Assembly (NCBI RefSeq): GCF_014650115.1
Contig: NZ_BMUI01000001.1
Location: 310,001-374,000, forward strand
Reading direction: 5' to 3'
Length of the DNA: 64,000 nt
Source of the DNA: Streptomyces olivaceoviridis
GTDB taxonomy: Bacteria; Actinomycetota; Actinomycetes; Streptomycetales; Streptomycetaceae
The first letter of the stretch is position 1. The number at the start of each line of letters is the position of its first letter. The translations under genes and the position numbers were made by a program. Positions 11,692 to 20,392 of the stretch are shown in pieces. The notes beneath the pieces are model-generated. The model worked only from the letters and a program-made list of their open reading frames with translations. It searched no databases and was not told where the DNA came from.

Positions 11692-13008
11692 GTGTCCGCC
11701 CCCCGCACCCAGCCCTGGCCCCTCGTCGCCCTGTTCACGGCCGGGTACCTCGCCCCCTACCTGCTGCCCACCACCGTCGGCAGACTCGACAGCGGACTCC
11801 CGCTCACCGCGACCCAGGCGGGGGCCATCGGCAGTGCCCTGCTGCTGAGTTCGGCGACCGCCGGCTTCCTGCTGGCCTCCCGGGTCGACCGGACCGGCCC
11901 CCGCGTCCTCGCCCGCGCCGGCCTCGCGCTCGCCGCCCTCGGCTACGGCGGCGCCGCCCTCACCGGCGCCGTACCGGCCGTCGTCGCGGGCGCGGTCGTC
12001 GGCGGCCTCGGCTCCGGCACGGTCACGGCGGTGGCCGCGAGCGGCATCGCCGGACAGCGTGACCCGCACCGGGTCACCACCCTCGGCCTGCTCGGCGTCT
12101 CCGCCCTCGCGGGCGCCCTGTACCTGACGATCCCTCACCTGAGCCCCGGCCACGGTCTCCCGTTCGCCGCCCTCGCGCTGACCGCGCTCGCCGTCTGGCC
12201 GCTCACCGGCCGCCTGTCCGGCCGTACCGCCCCGGCCCGCACGGCCGTCGGGTACGACCGCCTCCCCCACCCGCGCGCCGGCCTGCTGCTGGCCGCCGCG
12301 ATGCCCTGCTGGTCCCTCGCCCAGAACGCCCTGTGGGGCGTCAGCGGCCGGATCGGCCTCGACCAGGCCCACCTCACCGAGGTCACCGTCGGCGCGGTCT
12401 TCGCGGTCGCGCTCGGCGCCGGGCTCCTCGGCGTGTTGGGCGCGGGCGCGCTCGGCCCGCGGCTGGGCCGGGCCCTGCCCATCGGCGCCGGCAGCGCCCT
12501 CATCGCGGGGTGCGTCGCGCTCAGCGCGGCGGCCACGGACCTGCCCGCGTTCGCGGCGGGCGAGATCGCCTGGAACCTGCTCTACCCGGTCGTGCTGTCC
12601 TACGTCATCGCCCTGGCCGCGTCCCTGGACCCGCGGGGCCGCTGGACGGTCCTGGTCGGCTCGGCGTCCTCGCTGGGCACGGCGGCGGGGCCGCTCGCGG
12701 GCAGTGTGCTGGCGGCCGGGGCGGGCTTCCCGGCGATGGGGCGGGTGCTCGGCGCCGGGCTGCTGCTGATCGCCGTACCGATGACGGCGGTGGCGCTGCG
12801 GACGGGCAGGCGCCCCCTGCCGGTCGCCGACATCCCGGTCGTCGAGGTCCCGGTCACCGAAGTCCCGGTCCTCGACATCCCGGTCCTCGACATCCCGGTC
12901 CTCGACATCCCGGTCGTCGAAGTCCCGGTGGAGACGCCCGCCGTACCCGTTCAGGGTGCCTACGAGACGGCGTCCCCGAACTCGTACGCGTCGACCTCGG
13001 CGAGATAG
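11692..13008 (+). CDS. MFS transporter with C-terminal pentapeptide repeat tail
   Basis: A 438-residue major facilitator protein with about twelve hydrophobic helices (first at PLVALFTAGYLAPYLLP; last near VLGAGLLLIAVPMTAVAL). After the last helix the tail repeats the pentamer xIPVx/xVPVx (DIPVL, EVPVT and similar) seven times, encoded by 15-bp tandem repeats. GTG 11692 (VSAPRTQPW) is preferred because the preceding ~28 codons are Pro/Ser-rich and unlike a membrane-protein N-terminus. The last 49 bp overlap the convergent deaminase gene. The cargo is unknown; its position divergent to the glucarate/PfkB genes suggests a sugar-acid or drug exporter/importer role, by context only. Confidence 0.8.
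   Translation: MSAPRTQPWPLVALFTAGYLAPYLLPTTVGRLDSGLPLTATQAGAIGSALLLSSATAGFLLASRVDRTGPRVLARAGLALAALGYGGAALTGAVPAVVAGAVVGGLGSGTVTAVAASGIAGQRDPHRVTTLGLLGVSALAGALYLTIPHLSPGHGLPFAALALTALAVWPLTGRLSGRTAPARTAVGYDRLPHPRAGLLLAAAMPCWSLAQNALWGVSGRIGLDQAHLTEVTVGAVFAVALGAGLLGVLGAGALGPRLGRALPIGAGSALIAGCVALSAAATDLPAFAAGEIAWNLLYPVVLSYVIALAASLDPRGRWTVLVGSASSLGTAAGPLAGSVLAAGAGFPAMGRVLGAGLLLIAVPMTAVALRTGRRPLPVADIPVVEVPVTEVPVLDIPVLDIPVLDIPVVEVPVETPAVPVQGAYETASPNSYASTSAR
12829..12933 (+). repeat. Seven 15-bp tandem repeats inside the MFS gene
   Basis: Units begin at 12829, 12844, 12859, 12874, 12889, 12904 and 12919, with consensus GACATCCCGGTCSTC; the units at 12874 and 12889 are identical. They encode the tail pentapeptide D-I-P-V-V/L or E-V-P-V-x, so copy-number change would keep the reading frame. 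Confidence 0.9.
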
Positions 13009-13964
13009 CGGGCCCTGCGCTCCTCGTCGTCCTCCAGGAACGAGGCGAGGAACGAGTTGCGGGCCAGTTCGCGCAGCCGGTCCCGCGACAGCCCCAGTGC
13101 CTCGTGCACGGCCGCGACGTTGTCGCCCGCGTACCCGCCGAAGTACGCGGGGTCGTCCGAGTTGACCGTGCACAGCAGGCCCGCGTCGAGCATGGCGGGC
13201 AGGGGATGGTCGGCGAGGGTGTCGACGGTCCGGAGCCGGACGTTGGACAGCGGGCACAGCGTGAGCGGAATCCGCTCCCGCACCAGCCGCTCGACCAGCG
13301 CGGGGTCCTCCATGCAGCGCAGGCCGTGGTCGACGCGCTCCACGCCGAGCACGTCCAGCGCCTCGGTGATGTACTCCGGCGGCCCCTCCTCGCCGGCGTG
13401 CGCGACCCGGCGCAGCCCGAGCGCGGCGGCGGCCTCGTACACCTCCCGGAACTTCACCGGAGGGTGCCCGACCTCCGCGGAGTCCAGGCCGACCCCGGTG
13501 ATCCGGTCCAGGTACGGCTCCGCGGCCTGAAGGGTGGCCAACGCCGACTCGGCGGACTCGTCCCGCAGGAAGCACATGATCAGCCGGGTGGAGACGCCGT
13601 GGTCGGCCTCGCTGCTGCCGAGCGCCCGCCACAGCCCCTCCACGACCGTGCCCATGGCCACGCCCCGGGCCAGGTGGGCCTGCGGGTCGAAGAAGATCTC
13701 CGCGTGCCGCACGCCCTGCGCGGCGGCCCGCGCGAGGTAGGCGTTCGCCAGGTCGGCGAAGTCCTGCTCGGTGCGCAGGACGGCCATCAGCTCGTAGTAG
13801 AGGTCCAGGAAGGACTGGAGGTCCTCGAACCGGTAGGCCTCGCGGAGGGCGTCGGTGTCCTTGTACGGGAGGGTCACGCCGTTGCGGGCGGCCAGCTCGA
13901 AGGCCAGCTCCGGCTCCAGCGTGCCTTCGATGTGGAGGTGCAGTTCTGCTTTCGGGAGGGGCAT
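12960..13964 (-). CDS. Adenine deaminase-type member of the adenosine deaminase family
   Basis: A 334-residue metal-dependent purine deaminase: KAELHLHIEGTLEP (HxH metal ligands), VGLDSAEVGHPPVKF, VAHAGEEGPPEYI and VNSDDPAYFGGY with the paired Asp residues. The SSEVGHPP and SDDPAYFGGY blocks and the short length match adenine aminohydrolases (Aah1 or Pseudomonas type), whereas adenosine deaminases have different segments there, so adenine to hypoxanthine is the favoured reaction. ATG 13964 is preferred over TTG 13967: TACGAT lies exactly 6 nt upstream, as in leaderless Streptomyces mRNAs. It converges with and overlaps the MFS gene by 49 bp. Confidence 0.85.
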   Translation of the reverse strand: MPLPKAELHLHIEGTLEPELAFELAARNGVTLPYKDTDALREAYRFEDLQSFLDLYYELMAVLRTEQDFADLANAYLARAAAQGVRHAEIFFDPQAHLARGVAMGTVVEGLWRALGSSEADHGVSTRLIMCFLRDESAESALATLQAAEPYLDRITGVGLDSAEVGHPPVKFREVYEAAAALGLRRVAHAGEEGPPEYITEALDVLGVERVDHGLRCMEDPALVERLVRERIPLTLCPLSNVRLRTVDTLADHPLPAMLDAGLLCTVNSDDPAYFGGYAGDNVAAVHEALGLSRDRLRELARNSFLASFLEDDEERRARYLAEVDAYEFGDAVS

Positions 13965-13984
13965 CAAAGCATCGTACGGGTGTT

Positions 13985-14890
13985 TTACCGCCGTTTCGGA
14001 ACCGGCACCCGCAGCAGGTCGTAGGCCACGGTCAGCTCCCCCGCGAACCCGGCCGCCCGCGCCTGCCGCTCGAACTCCCCCGGGTCGGTGTAGCGCTGGC
14101 TGAAGTGGGTGAGCACGAGGTGCCGCGCCCCGGCGTCCCGGGCCACGGCGGCGGCCTGCCCGGCCGTCAGGTGCCCGTGCTCGACGGCGAGTTCCACGTC
14201 CTCGTCGAGGAAGGTGGACTCGATGACGAGCAGGTCGCAGCCCTCCGCGAGCGCGTGCACGCCGTCGCAGAGCCGGGTGTCCATGACGAACGCGAACCGC
14301 TGCCCGCGCCGCACCTCGCTGACGTCCTCCAGCGTCACGTCCCCGAGCCGGCCCTCGCGCTGGAGACGGCCCACGTCGGGGCCCCTGACGCCGTGCGCGG
14401 CGAGTCGGTCGGGCAGCATGCGGCGGCCGTCGGGCTCGATCAGGCGGTAGCCGTAGGACTCGACCGGGTGCGAGAGCCTGCGGGCCTCCAGGGTGTACGA
14501 CCGGGTCACCGCGAGGATGCCGTCTGCGGCGACCGGGGCCTCGGTGAGGCCGACGGTCTCACGGTAGGCGGTCGCGTAGCGCAGCCGGTCGAAGAAGCGC
14601 TGCCCCGAGCGCGGGTAGTGCGCGGTGACCTCGTGCGGCACCTGGTCGAGGTTGATCCGCTGGATGACCCCGGCGAGGCCGAGGGAGTGGTCACCGTGGA
14701 AGTGCGTGACGCAGATCCGGTTCAGGTCGTGGGCGGCGACCCCGGCGCGCAGCATCTGCCGCTGCGTGCCCTCGCCGGGGTCGAACAGGAGGCCCTCGTC
14801 GTCCCACCGCAGCAGGTAGCCGTTGTGGTTGCGGTGCCGGGTCGGGACCTGGCTGGCGGTGCCGAGGACCACCAGTTCACGGACGGACAC
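13985..14890 (-). CDS. rnz: Ribonuclease Z
   Basis: A 301-residue beta-lactamase-fold endonuclease that matures tRNA 3' ends. It has [22 protein letters not shown] at the N-terminus, [16 protein letters not shown] (HxHxDH zinc site), [21 protein letters not shown] and VLTHFSQRY near the C-terminus, all in RNase Z order. A GTG start gives [10 protein letters not shown]. It lies 6 bp downstream of the HIT gene on the same strand, and the deaminase gene starts 20 bp beyond its stop. Confidence 0.94.
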   Translation of the reverse strand: MSVRELVVLGTASQVPTRHRNHNGYLLRWDDEGLLFDPGEGTQRQMLRAGVAAHDLNRICVTHFHGDHSLGLAGVIQRINLDQVPHEVTAHYPRSGQRFFDRLRYATAYRETVGLTEAPVAADGILAVTRSYTLEARRLSHPVESYGYRLIEPDGRRMLPDRLAAHGVRGPDVGRLQREGRLGDVTLEDVSEVRRGQRFAFVMDTRLCDGVHALAEGCDLLVIESTFLDEDVELAVEHGHLTAGQAAAVARDAGARHLVLTHFSQRYTDPGEFERQARAAGFAGELTVAYDLLRVPVPKRR

Positions 14891-14896
14891 GGCTGC

Positions 14897-15250
14897 CTAT
14901 CCGGGCGGCCACTGGAGGCCACGGCCGCCGAGGACGTGGGCGTGGGCGTGCCAGACGGTCTGGCCCGCGCCGCTGCCCGTGTTGAAGACGAGGCGGTAGC
15001 TGTCGAGCTTCTCCTCGTCGGCGACGGCCTTGGTCTCGGCGAGCACGTCGGCCGCGATCCGCGGGGCGCCCGCGGCGAGCTCGGCCGCGTTCTCGTAGTG
15101 GGCCTTGGGGATCACCAGGATGTGGGTCGGAGCCTGCGGGTTTATGTCCCGGAAGGCTACGGTCGTCTCGGTCTCGCGGACGATCGTCGCCGGGATCTCG
15201 CCCGCGACGATCTTGCAGAACAGGCAGTCGTTCTGCGGCTCTCCGGCCAT
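14897..15250 (-). CDS. HIT family nucleotide hydrolase/transferase
   Basis: A 117-residue HINT-type histidine triad protein: CLFCKIVAGEIPATIVRE, THILVIPKAHYENAAEL and the active-site HAHAHVLGG near the C-terminus. Family members hydrolyse nucleoside phosphoramidates or similar phosphate conjugates. ATG 15250 is chosen because AGGAGG lies 9 nt upstream; longer in-frame forms lack this. It is sandwiched between the tricorn gene (43 bp upstream) and rnz (6 bp downstream), all on the minus strand, which suggests co-transcription. Confidence 0.93.
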   Translation of the reverse strand: MAGEPQNDCLFCKIVAGEIPATIVRETETTVAFRDINPQAPTHILVIPKAHYENAAELAAGAPRIAADVLAETKAVADEEKLDSYRLVFNTGSGAGQTVWHAHAHVLGGRGLQWPPG

Positions 15251-15292
15251 GGGTGTGCCTCCTGTGATCAATACGGTGGGCATCGTAGTCGG

Positions 15293-18200
15293 TCAGGTGG
15301 GCATGCCCGGCGGTGTTTTCGCGGGACTGCTCTCCAGCGCCTCCAGCGCGAGCCTGATCGCCTCGTCCAGTTGGGCATCGCGGCCCGCCGCCCAGTCCTG
15401 GGGCCTCTGGACGACCTCCACGTCCGGGTCCACCCCGTGGTTCTCCACGTCCCAGCCCACGCCCTCCAGCCACATCGCGTACTTCGGCTGGGTGACCAGG
15501 GTGCCGTCGAGCAGGTGGTAGCGGCTGTCGATGCCGATGACGCCGCCCCAGGTGCGGGTGCCGACGACCGGACCAATGCCCAGGGCCCTGATCGCCGCGT
15601 TGACGATGTCGCCGTCGGAGCCGGAGAACTCGTTGGCGACGGCGACGACCGGGCCGCGCGGGGCGTCCAGCGGATAGCTGGTGGGGCGCATGCCGCGCGG
15701 GAGGTCCCAGCCGATGATCCGGCGGGCCAGCTTCTCGACCACGAGCTGGGAGGTGTGGCCGCCCCGGTTCTCGCGGACGTCGACCACGAGGCCTTCGCGG
15801 GCCACCTCGACGCGCAGGTCGCGGTGGATCTGGGCCCAGCCGGGGGCCTGCATGTCCGGGACGTGGAGGTAGCCGAGCCGGCCCTCGGAGGCCGCGTGGA
15901 CATGGGCGCGGCGATCGGCGACCCAGGCGTGGTAGCGCAGGGGTTCCTCGTCGGCGATGGGGACGACGACCGTGTGCCGGGGTTCCCCGCCGCCGGCCGG
16001 GGAGACGGTCAGCTCCACCGGGTGACCGGCCGTGCCGACGAGCAGCGGGCCCGGGCCCGCCACCGGGTCGACCTGGTGGCCGGCGACCGCGATGATCGCG
16101 TCACCGGGACGGACCGCGGCGCCGGGCGCGGCGAGCGGAGAGCGGGCCTCCGGGTCGGAGGTCTCCGACGGCAGGATGCGGTCGATGCGCCAGCTGCCGT
16201 CCTCGTGGCGGGAGATGTCCGCGCCCAGCAGGCCGTGCCGGGCGCGGCGGCCGGAACCGCCGCGCGGGATGACGTAGGCGTGCGAGGTGCCCAGTTCGCC
16301 GTGCACCTCCCAGAGCAGGTCGACCAGGTCGCTGTGGGTGGCGAGGCGGGCCAGGAGCGGGCGGTAGCGGGCGAGGACGCCGTTCCAGTCGGTGCCGCCG
16401 AGGTCGGGGCGCCAGAAGTGGTCGCGCATCAGGCGGCCGGTCTCGTCGTACATCTGCCGCCACTCGGCGGCCGGGTCGACGGTCTGCCGGACCCGGGCGA
16501 GGTCGACGGTGACGCTGGTGTCGCCGTCGTCGTCGGTGCCGGTTCGGCGGTCGCTCGGTACGACCCGGAGCCGGCCGTCGGCCCACAGCAGGACGCGTTT
16601 GCCGTCGCCGCTGACCTCGAAGTGGTCGGCGTCGGAGGCGAGGTGCTCCAGGCGGCGCTGGGCGAGGTCGTAGCGCTCCAGCTCGGTGTGCGGGTCGGGG
16701 TCCTCGGGGTGGGCGCGGGAGGCGCCGAGGACACCCTGCACGGGGTGGCGCAGCCAGAGGACGCCGTCCTTGGCGGCCCGGAGCGTGGAGTAGCGGCCGG
16801 CCTCGACCGGGAAGGGGACGATGCGGTCGGCCAGGCCCTCCAGGTCGACGCGGGTGGTCGGTGTGCCCTCGCCGTCGGGGGTCTCGTCCTTGTCGGAGGT
16901 CTCGAAGGGGCGGCCGTGGCGCTGCGGGCCGAACGGCGAGGGGGTGGTGGCGGCCAGCGTGATCAGGTGCGGGCGGGCGCCGACCACGAACGCGAGGTCG
17001 AAGACGTGCTCGTCGTAGACCGGGTCGAAGGCGCGGTTGGAGAGGAACGCGAGGTGTTTGCCGTCCAGGGTGAAGGCGGGCGCGTAGTCCTGGAAGCGCA
17101 GCGGGGTCGCCTCGGTCACCGACAGGTCGGTGGTGTGCGCGACGCGCAGCTGGGACAGCGGCCGGGGGCCGGGGTGGGACCAGGCGAGCCAGGCGGAGTC
17201 GGGGGAGAAGGCGAGGCCGGAGACCTCGCCGTCGTCGCTGCGGTCGACCTCGCGGACCTCGCCGGTCTCCCGCTCGACCATCAGCAGTCTGCCGTCGTGC
17301 GCGGCCACGGCGGCCCGGCTGCCGTCGGGTGCCATGGCCAGCTCCAGGACCCGGCCGAGCTGTCCGGCGGCGAGCCGGCGCGGCGGGGCGCCGGGCACGG
17401 TGCCGGTCGCGGGCGCGAACTCCAGGGCGTCGTCGCCCTCGGCGTCCGTCACCCACACCACCCACTCCTCGCCGTCGGCGCGGAAGACGCGCGGCGCCCG
17501 GGCGCGCACGCCGGGGGTGGCGGCCAGGGCGCGGGCGGGGCCGGAGCGGTGGGTGACCCAGTGGATGCCGCCGCGCACGCAGACGGCGCTGCCGCGCGCG
17601 GTGTGGTCGGGGGCCGCCTCGCCGAACCAGCGGGAGGCGTTGACGGGGTACGGCCGCAGATCGACGCGGGGTCCGCCGAGCCGTACGTCCAGTCGGCGCG
17701 GCTCGGCGCCCTCCAGGTCGTCCAGCAGCCAGAGTTCGCCGGCCGAGCTGTAGACGACGCGGGTGCCGTCACCGGCCGCGTGGCGGGCGTAAAAGCTGTC
17801 GAGCGGTGTGTGCCGGCGCAGGTCGGAGCCGTCGGCGAGGGAGGAGTAGAGCGCGCCGGTGCCCTCGTGGTCGGAGAGGAAGGCGATGCGGTCTCCGGCC
17901 CAGACCGGGCACTCGATGTTCCCGTCGAGGTCCTCGTGCAGCCGGACGAACTCGCCGCTGCCGTCCCGGTCGATCCACAACTTGCCCGCCGTGCCGCCCC
18001 GGTAGCGCTTCCAGTGCGCGGCCTCACGGCCCATCGGCGCGGACAGCAGCACGGTGGCCGGGCCGAGGGCCACATCGCCGACGGGGCCGTACGGCAGGGT
18101 CTCGGCGGGTCCGCCGTCCAGCGGGACGGCGTGCGCCCAGGTGTGCCGGAAGCTGTGCCGGCCCTGCGCGCCCAGCGCGAGCACCCGCCCGTCCGGGGTC

Positions 18201-18511
18201 CAGCCGCGCACCTCGGTACGGCTGTTGCCCCAGTACGTCAGCCGCTCGGCGGGACCCCCGTCGACCGGGGCGACGTGCACCTCGGGGGCGCCGTCCCGGG
18301 TGGAGGTCCAGGCGAGGTGCCGGCCGTCCGGCGATATCCGGGGCCGGCTCACCGGCATGTTGTCGGCACTGACCCGCCAGGCCCGGCCGCCGTCGATCGG
18401 CGCGAGCCAGACGTCGTCCTCGGCGACGAAGGTCACCAAGTCGCCGTGCGGATGGGGGAATCGGAGATAGGCGGAGTCTGCCGTGGTTCCCGTCGAAGCA
18501 CCCTGAGTCAC
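15293..18511 (-). CDS. Tricorn protease homologue (S41 family)
   Basis: A 1072-residue cytosolic protease of the tricorn type, which in archaea and Streptomyces forms large assemblies trimming proteasome or Clp peptides. The N-terminal ~280 residues are a six-bladed WD-like propeller (DGRHLAWTSTRDGAPEVH), followed by a second seven-bladed propeller to ~residue 670. Then come a C1 helical domain, a PDZ-like region (ADISRHEDGSWRIDRILPSE) and the S41 catalytic domain: VVDVRENRGGH, ANEFSGSDGDI with the nucleophile Ser, and VGTRTWGGVIGI. GTG 18511 has TAGAGT exactly 6 nt upstream and so looks leaderless. No signal peptide is seen. Confidence 0.94.
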   Translation of the reverse strand: MTQGASTGTTADSAYLRFPHPHGDLVTFVAEDDVWLAPIDGGRAWRVSADNMPVSRPRISPDGRHLAWTSTRDGAPEVHVAPVDGGPAERLTYWGNSRTEVRGWTPDGRVLALGAQGRHSFRHTWAHAVPLDGGPAETLPYGPVGDVALGPATVLLSAPMGREAAHWKRYRGGTAGKLWIDRDGSGEFVRLHEDLDGNIECPVWAGDRIAFLSDHEGTGALYSSLADGSDLRRHTPLDSFYARHAAGDGTRVVYSSAGELWLLDDLEGAEPRRLDVRLGGPRVDLRPYPVNASRWFGEAAPDHTARGSAVCVRGGIHWVTHRSGPARALAATPGVRARAPRVFRADGEEWVVWVTDAEGDDALEFAPATGTVPGAPPRRLAAGQLGRVLELAMAPDGSRAAVAAHDGRLLMVERETGEVREVDRSDDGEVSGLAFSPDSAWLAWSHPGPRPLSQLRVAHTTDLSVTEATPLRFQDYAPAFTLDGKHLAFLSNRAFDPVYDEHVFDLAFVVGARPHLITLAATTPSPFGPQRHGRPFETSDKDETPDGEGTPTTRVDLEGLADRIVPFPVEAGRYSTLRAAKDGVLWLRHPVQGVLGASRAHPEDPDPHTELERYDLAQRRLEHLASDADHFEVSGDGKRVLLWADGRLRVVPSDRRTGTDDDGDTSVTVDLARVRQTVDPAAEWRQMYDETGRLMRDHFWRPDLGGTDWNGVLARYRPLLARLATHSDLVDLLWEVHGELGTSHAYVIPRGGSGRRARHGLLGADISRHEDGSWRIDRILPSETSDPEARSPLAAPGAAVRPGDAIIAVAGHQVDPVAGPGPLLVGTAGHPVELTVSPAGGGEPRHTVVVPIADEEPLRYHAWVADRRAHVHAASEGRLGYLHVPDMQAPGWAQIHRDLRVEVAREGLVVDVRENRGGHTSQLVVEKLARRIIGWDLPRGMRPTSYPLDAPRGPVVAVANEFSGSDGDIVNAAIRALGIGPVVGTRTWGGVIGIDSRYHLLDGTLVTQPKYAMWLEGVGWDVENHGVDPDVEVVQRPQDWAAGRDAQLDEAIRLALEALESSPAKTPPGMPT

Positions 18512-18557
18512 GCCGTCACTCTACGCAGCGACGGGTGCGCCCGCTCCCGGTTTCGGA

Positions 18558-19067
18558 TCACTTGCCCGGCACGGGCCAGACGGTACGGGTGACGGTCACG
18601 GTCGGCCGTCCCCCGGTGGGCGGCCGGTACGTCGGGACGGGCGGGGCGGAGCAGTTGCCGAGCCCGTTGACGCGGAACACCTGTCTGCCGTCGACCTTGG
18701 CGGTCAGGTCCCCGCGCACACAGGCACCGTCGACGGCCCTGGTCACCAGCCCGGTGACGACGATCTTCCGCCTGTCGTCCGTCTCACCCTGGCAGTCGAC
18801 GGAGACGACGGTGGTCTCGCTCGGCGCGGGCGAGCCACCGCGCGCGCCGCCGTCATCGCGGTAACCGCCGGTGCACGTGAGCCAGCTGACGTTCACGTGC
18901 CGGTGCTCCAGCGCCGCGGTCGCGGTCTGATCGGTGGTGTAGGCGACGGTCGCCGACCCGAGCCCTCCACCGGGCTGACAGGCCACGACGGCCCCGCCGC
19001 CCACCACGACGAGTCCCGCCACGGCCACCACTCGCGCCCGACGCCGTATCCGCCTCGAATCCCCCAT
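18558..19067 (-). CDS. Putative small lipoprotein, unknown function
   Basis: A 169-residue exported protein. The N-terminus MGDSRRIRRRAR is strongly basic, followed by a hydrophobic core ending AVVAC, an acceptable lipobox with the Cys as lipidation site. The mature part has four further Cys (LTCTGG, VDCQGE, GACVRG, GNCSAP), probably two disulfides, and ends in a Pro/Thr-rich segment (VPTYRPPTGGRPTVT). I recognise no domain. It lies 46 bp upstream of the tricorn gene on the same strand, but the leaderless tricorn start argues for separate transcription. A longer open frame upstream is only the antisense-free shadow of rsmE. Confidence 0.75.
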   Translation of the reverse strand: MGDSRRIRRRARVVAVAGLVVVGGGAVVACQPGGGLGSATVAYTTDQTATAALEHRHVNVSWLTCTGGYRDDGGARGGSPAPSETTVVSVDCQGETDDRRKIVVTGLVTRAVDGACVRGDLTAKVDGRQVFRVNGLGNCSAPPVPTYRPPTGGRPTVTVTRTVWPVPGK

Positions 19068-19147
19068 ACAGGGCAGCGTGCCACCGGCCCCCACCGCGGG
19101 GAAGCCCGGATACGGCCACTCACCCGTTCGGGGGGAAGCGCCCGAAG

Positions 19148-19167
19148 GGGCGCGGGGACCCGCGCCC
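19148..19167 (-). terminator. GC hairpin of the common Streptomyces intergenic type
   Basis: A near-perfect stem GGGCGCGGG/CCCGCGCCC within GAAGGGGCGCGGGGACCCGC, the kind of motif scattered between Streptomyces genes. It lies 65 bp past the stop of the VOC gene on the minus strand and is likely its terminator. Confidence 0.55.
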
Positions 19168-19231
19168 GGCCACCACCGCGCGGCAGACGAAGGACGGCGG
19201 ACGGTGGCGCGGCGCTCCGGCGGAGCGGACG

Positions 19232-19624
19232 TCAGCCGCGCAGCAGCAGCCACTCCTGGAGCTCGACCAGGTTGCCCTCCGGGTCCTTGAGGTGGGCCAC
19301 GCGCATCCGGTCGGTCATGGGGGCCGGCCCGTGCAGCAGGGCCGCGCCCCGGGCGGTGATCTCCGCGCAGTAGGCGTCGAGGTCGTCGACGCGCAGGACG
19401 ACCAGGGACCGGTGGCCGGTGGCGGTGTCGCCCAGCTCGGCCAGGAGCCCGGCCATCATCGCGCGGTCCTGGAGCGCGATCCCGGCGGAACCGGCGTGCG
19501 GGCTGAACTTCTCGTACGGCCCCTCCGCCGCGCCGGACTGCGGCCTGAGGCCGAGGACGTCGGCGTAGAAGCGGTAGCAGGCGGCGAAGTCGGTGACCAG
19601 GAGCCGGACTTGGGCGAGTTCCAC
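19232..19624 (-). CDS. VOC (glyoxalase/bleomycin resistance) superfamily protein
   Basis: A 130-residue single-unit VOC protein: starts MELAQVRLLVTDFAACYRFYADVLGLRPQ, has RSLVVLRVDDLDAYCAEITARGA in the middle and RVAHLKDPEGNLVELQEWL at the end, the last giving the metal-ligand Glu. These proteins are usually metal-dependent lyases, dioxygenases or binding proteins; no specific substrate can be read. The gene begins 15 bp after the rsmE stop on the same strand, so it probably rides on the nitronate monooxygenase-rsmE transcript. Confidence 0.88.
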   Translation of the reverse strand: MELAQVRLLVTDFAACYRFYADVLGLRPQSGAAEGPYEKFSPHAGSAGIALQDRAMMAGLLAELGDTATGHRSLVVLRVDDLDAYCAEITARGAALLHGPAPMTDRMRVAHLKDPEGNLVELQEWLLLRG

Positions 19625-19639
19625 GGTGTCCCCAGGGGG

Positions 19640-20392
19640 TCAGGACCAGCGGCCGGTGCGGCCCAGCAGCAGCGCCGCGGCGGCGGTGCCGGCGGTGGAG
19701 GTGCGCAGGACGGTGGGGCCGAGGACACAGGCCTTCGCGCCCGCCTCCTCGAAGAGCGCCAACTCGTCCCGTGACACACCGCCTTCGGGACCCACGACCA
19801 GGACGATCTCGCCCTCGGCGGGGAGTTCGGCGGTGGCCAGGGGCTCGCTGACGTGGTCGAAGTCGGAGTGGAGCACGGCGGCGAAGTCCGCCGCGCCGAG
19901 CAGCGCGGCGACCTGCTTGGTGGCCGCCAGGTCCGCGACCTCCGGGAAGCGCAGCCGACGGGACTGCTTGCCGGCCTCCCGCGCGGTGGCACGCCACTTG
20001 GCGAGCGCCTTCGCCCCCCGCTCGCCCTTCCACTGGGTGATGCAGCGCGCGGCCTGCCAGGGCACGATCGCGTCGACGCCGGTCTCCGTCATCGTCTCCA
20101 CGGCGAGCTCGCCGCGGTCGCCCTTGGGCAGGGCCTGGACGACGGTGATACGGGGGCTGGGCTCGGGCTCCACCGGGAACTCGAACGGCTCGACCACCAG
20201 GTGGTCCTTCCCCGACACGCTGACGACGACCCCGGCCGCGCCCCGGCCCCTGCCGTCGGTGAGCACCACGTTCTCGCCCGGCTGCAACCGCCGTACGGAG
20301 ACCGCGTGCCGTCCTTCCGGGCCCTGGACGTCGACGACCGAGCCGGGGCCCACGCCCTCCAGCGAGTCGACGACGAACACCGGCGCGGTCAT
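19640..20392 (-). CDS. rsmE: 16S rRNA m3U1498 methyltransferase RsmE
   Basis: A 250-residue SPOUT methyltransferase that methylates U1498 of 16S rRNA using S-adenosylmethionine. N-terminal PUA-like domain (EGRHAVSVRRLQPGENVVLTDGRG), central QALPKGDRGELAVETMTETGVDAIVPW and the C-terminal knot VVGPEGGVSRDELALFEEAGA ... LGPTVLRTSTAGTAAAALL are all diagnostic. ATG 20392 overlaps the stop of the upstream gene by 4 bp (ATGA), which fixes the start and shows coupling; the ORF continues further upstream but only as a shadow. Confidence 0.95.
   Translation of the reverse strand: MTAPVFVVDSLEGVGPGSVVDVQGPEGRHAVSVRRLQPGENVVLTDGRGRGAAGVVVSVSGKDHLVVEPFEFPVEPEPSPRITVVQALPKGDRGELAVETMTETGVDAIVPWQAARCITQWKGERGAKALAKWRATAREAGKQSRRLRFPEVADLAATKQVAALLGAADFAAVLHSDFDHVSEPLATAELPAEGEIVLVVGPEGGVSRDELALFEEAGAKACVLGPTVLRTSTAGTAAAALLLGRTGRWS

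Noticed and set aside
14105..18592. A 1495-codon plus-strand open frame opposite rnz, HIT and tricorn
   Set aside because: It is the GC-driven antisense shadow of three clear minus-strand genes; the product is low-complexity Arg/Gly/Val/Ala with no domain, and no ribosome site is seen.
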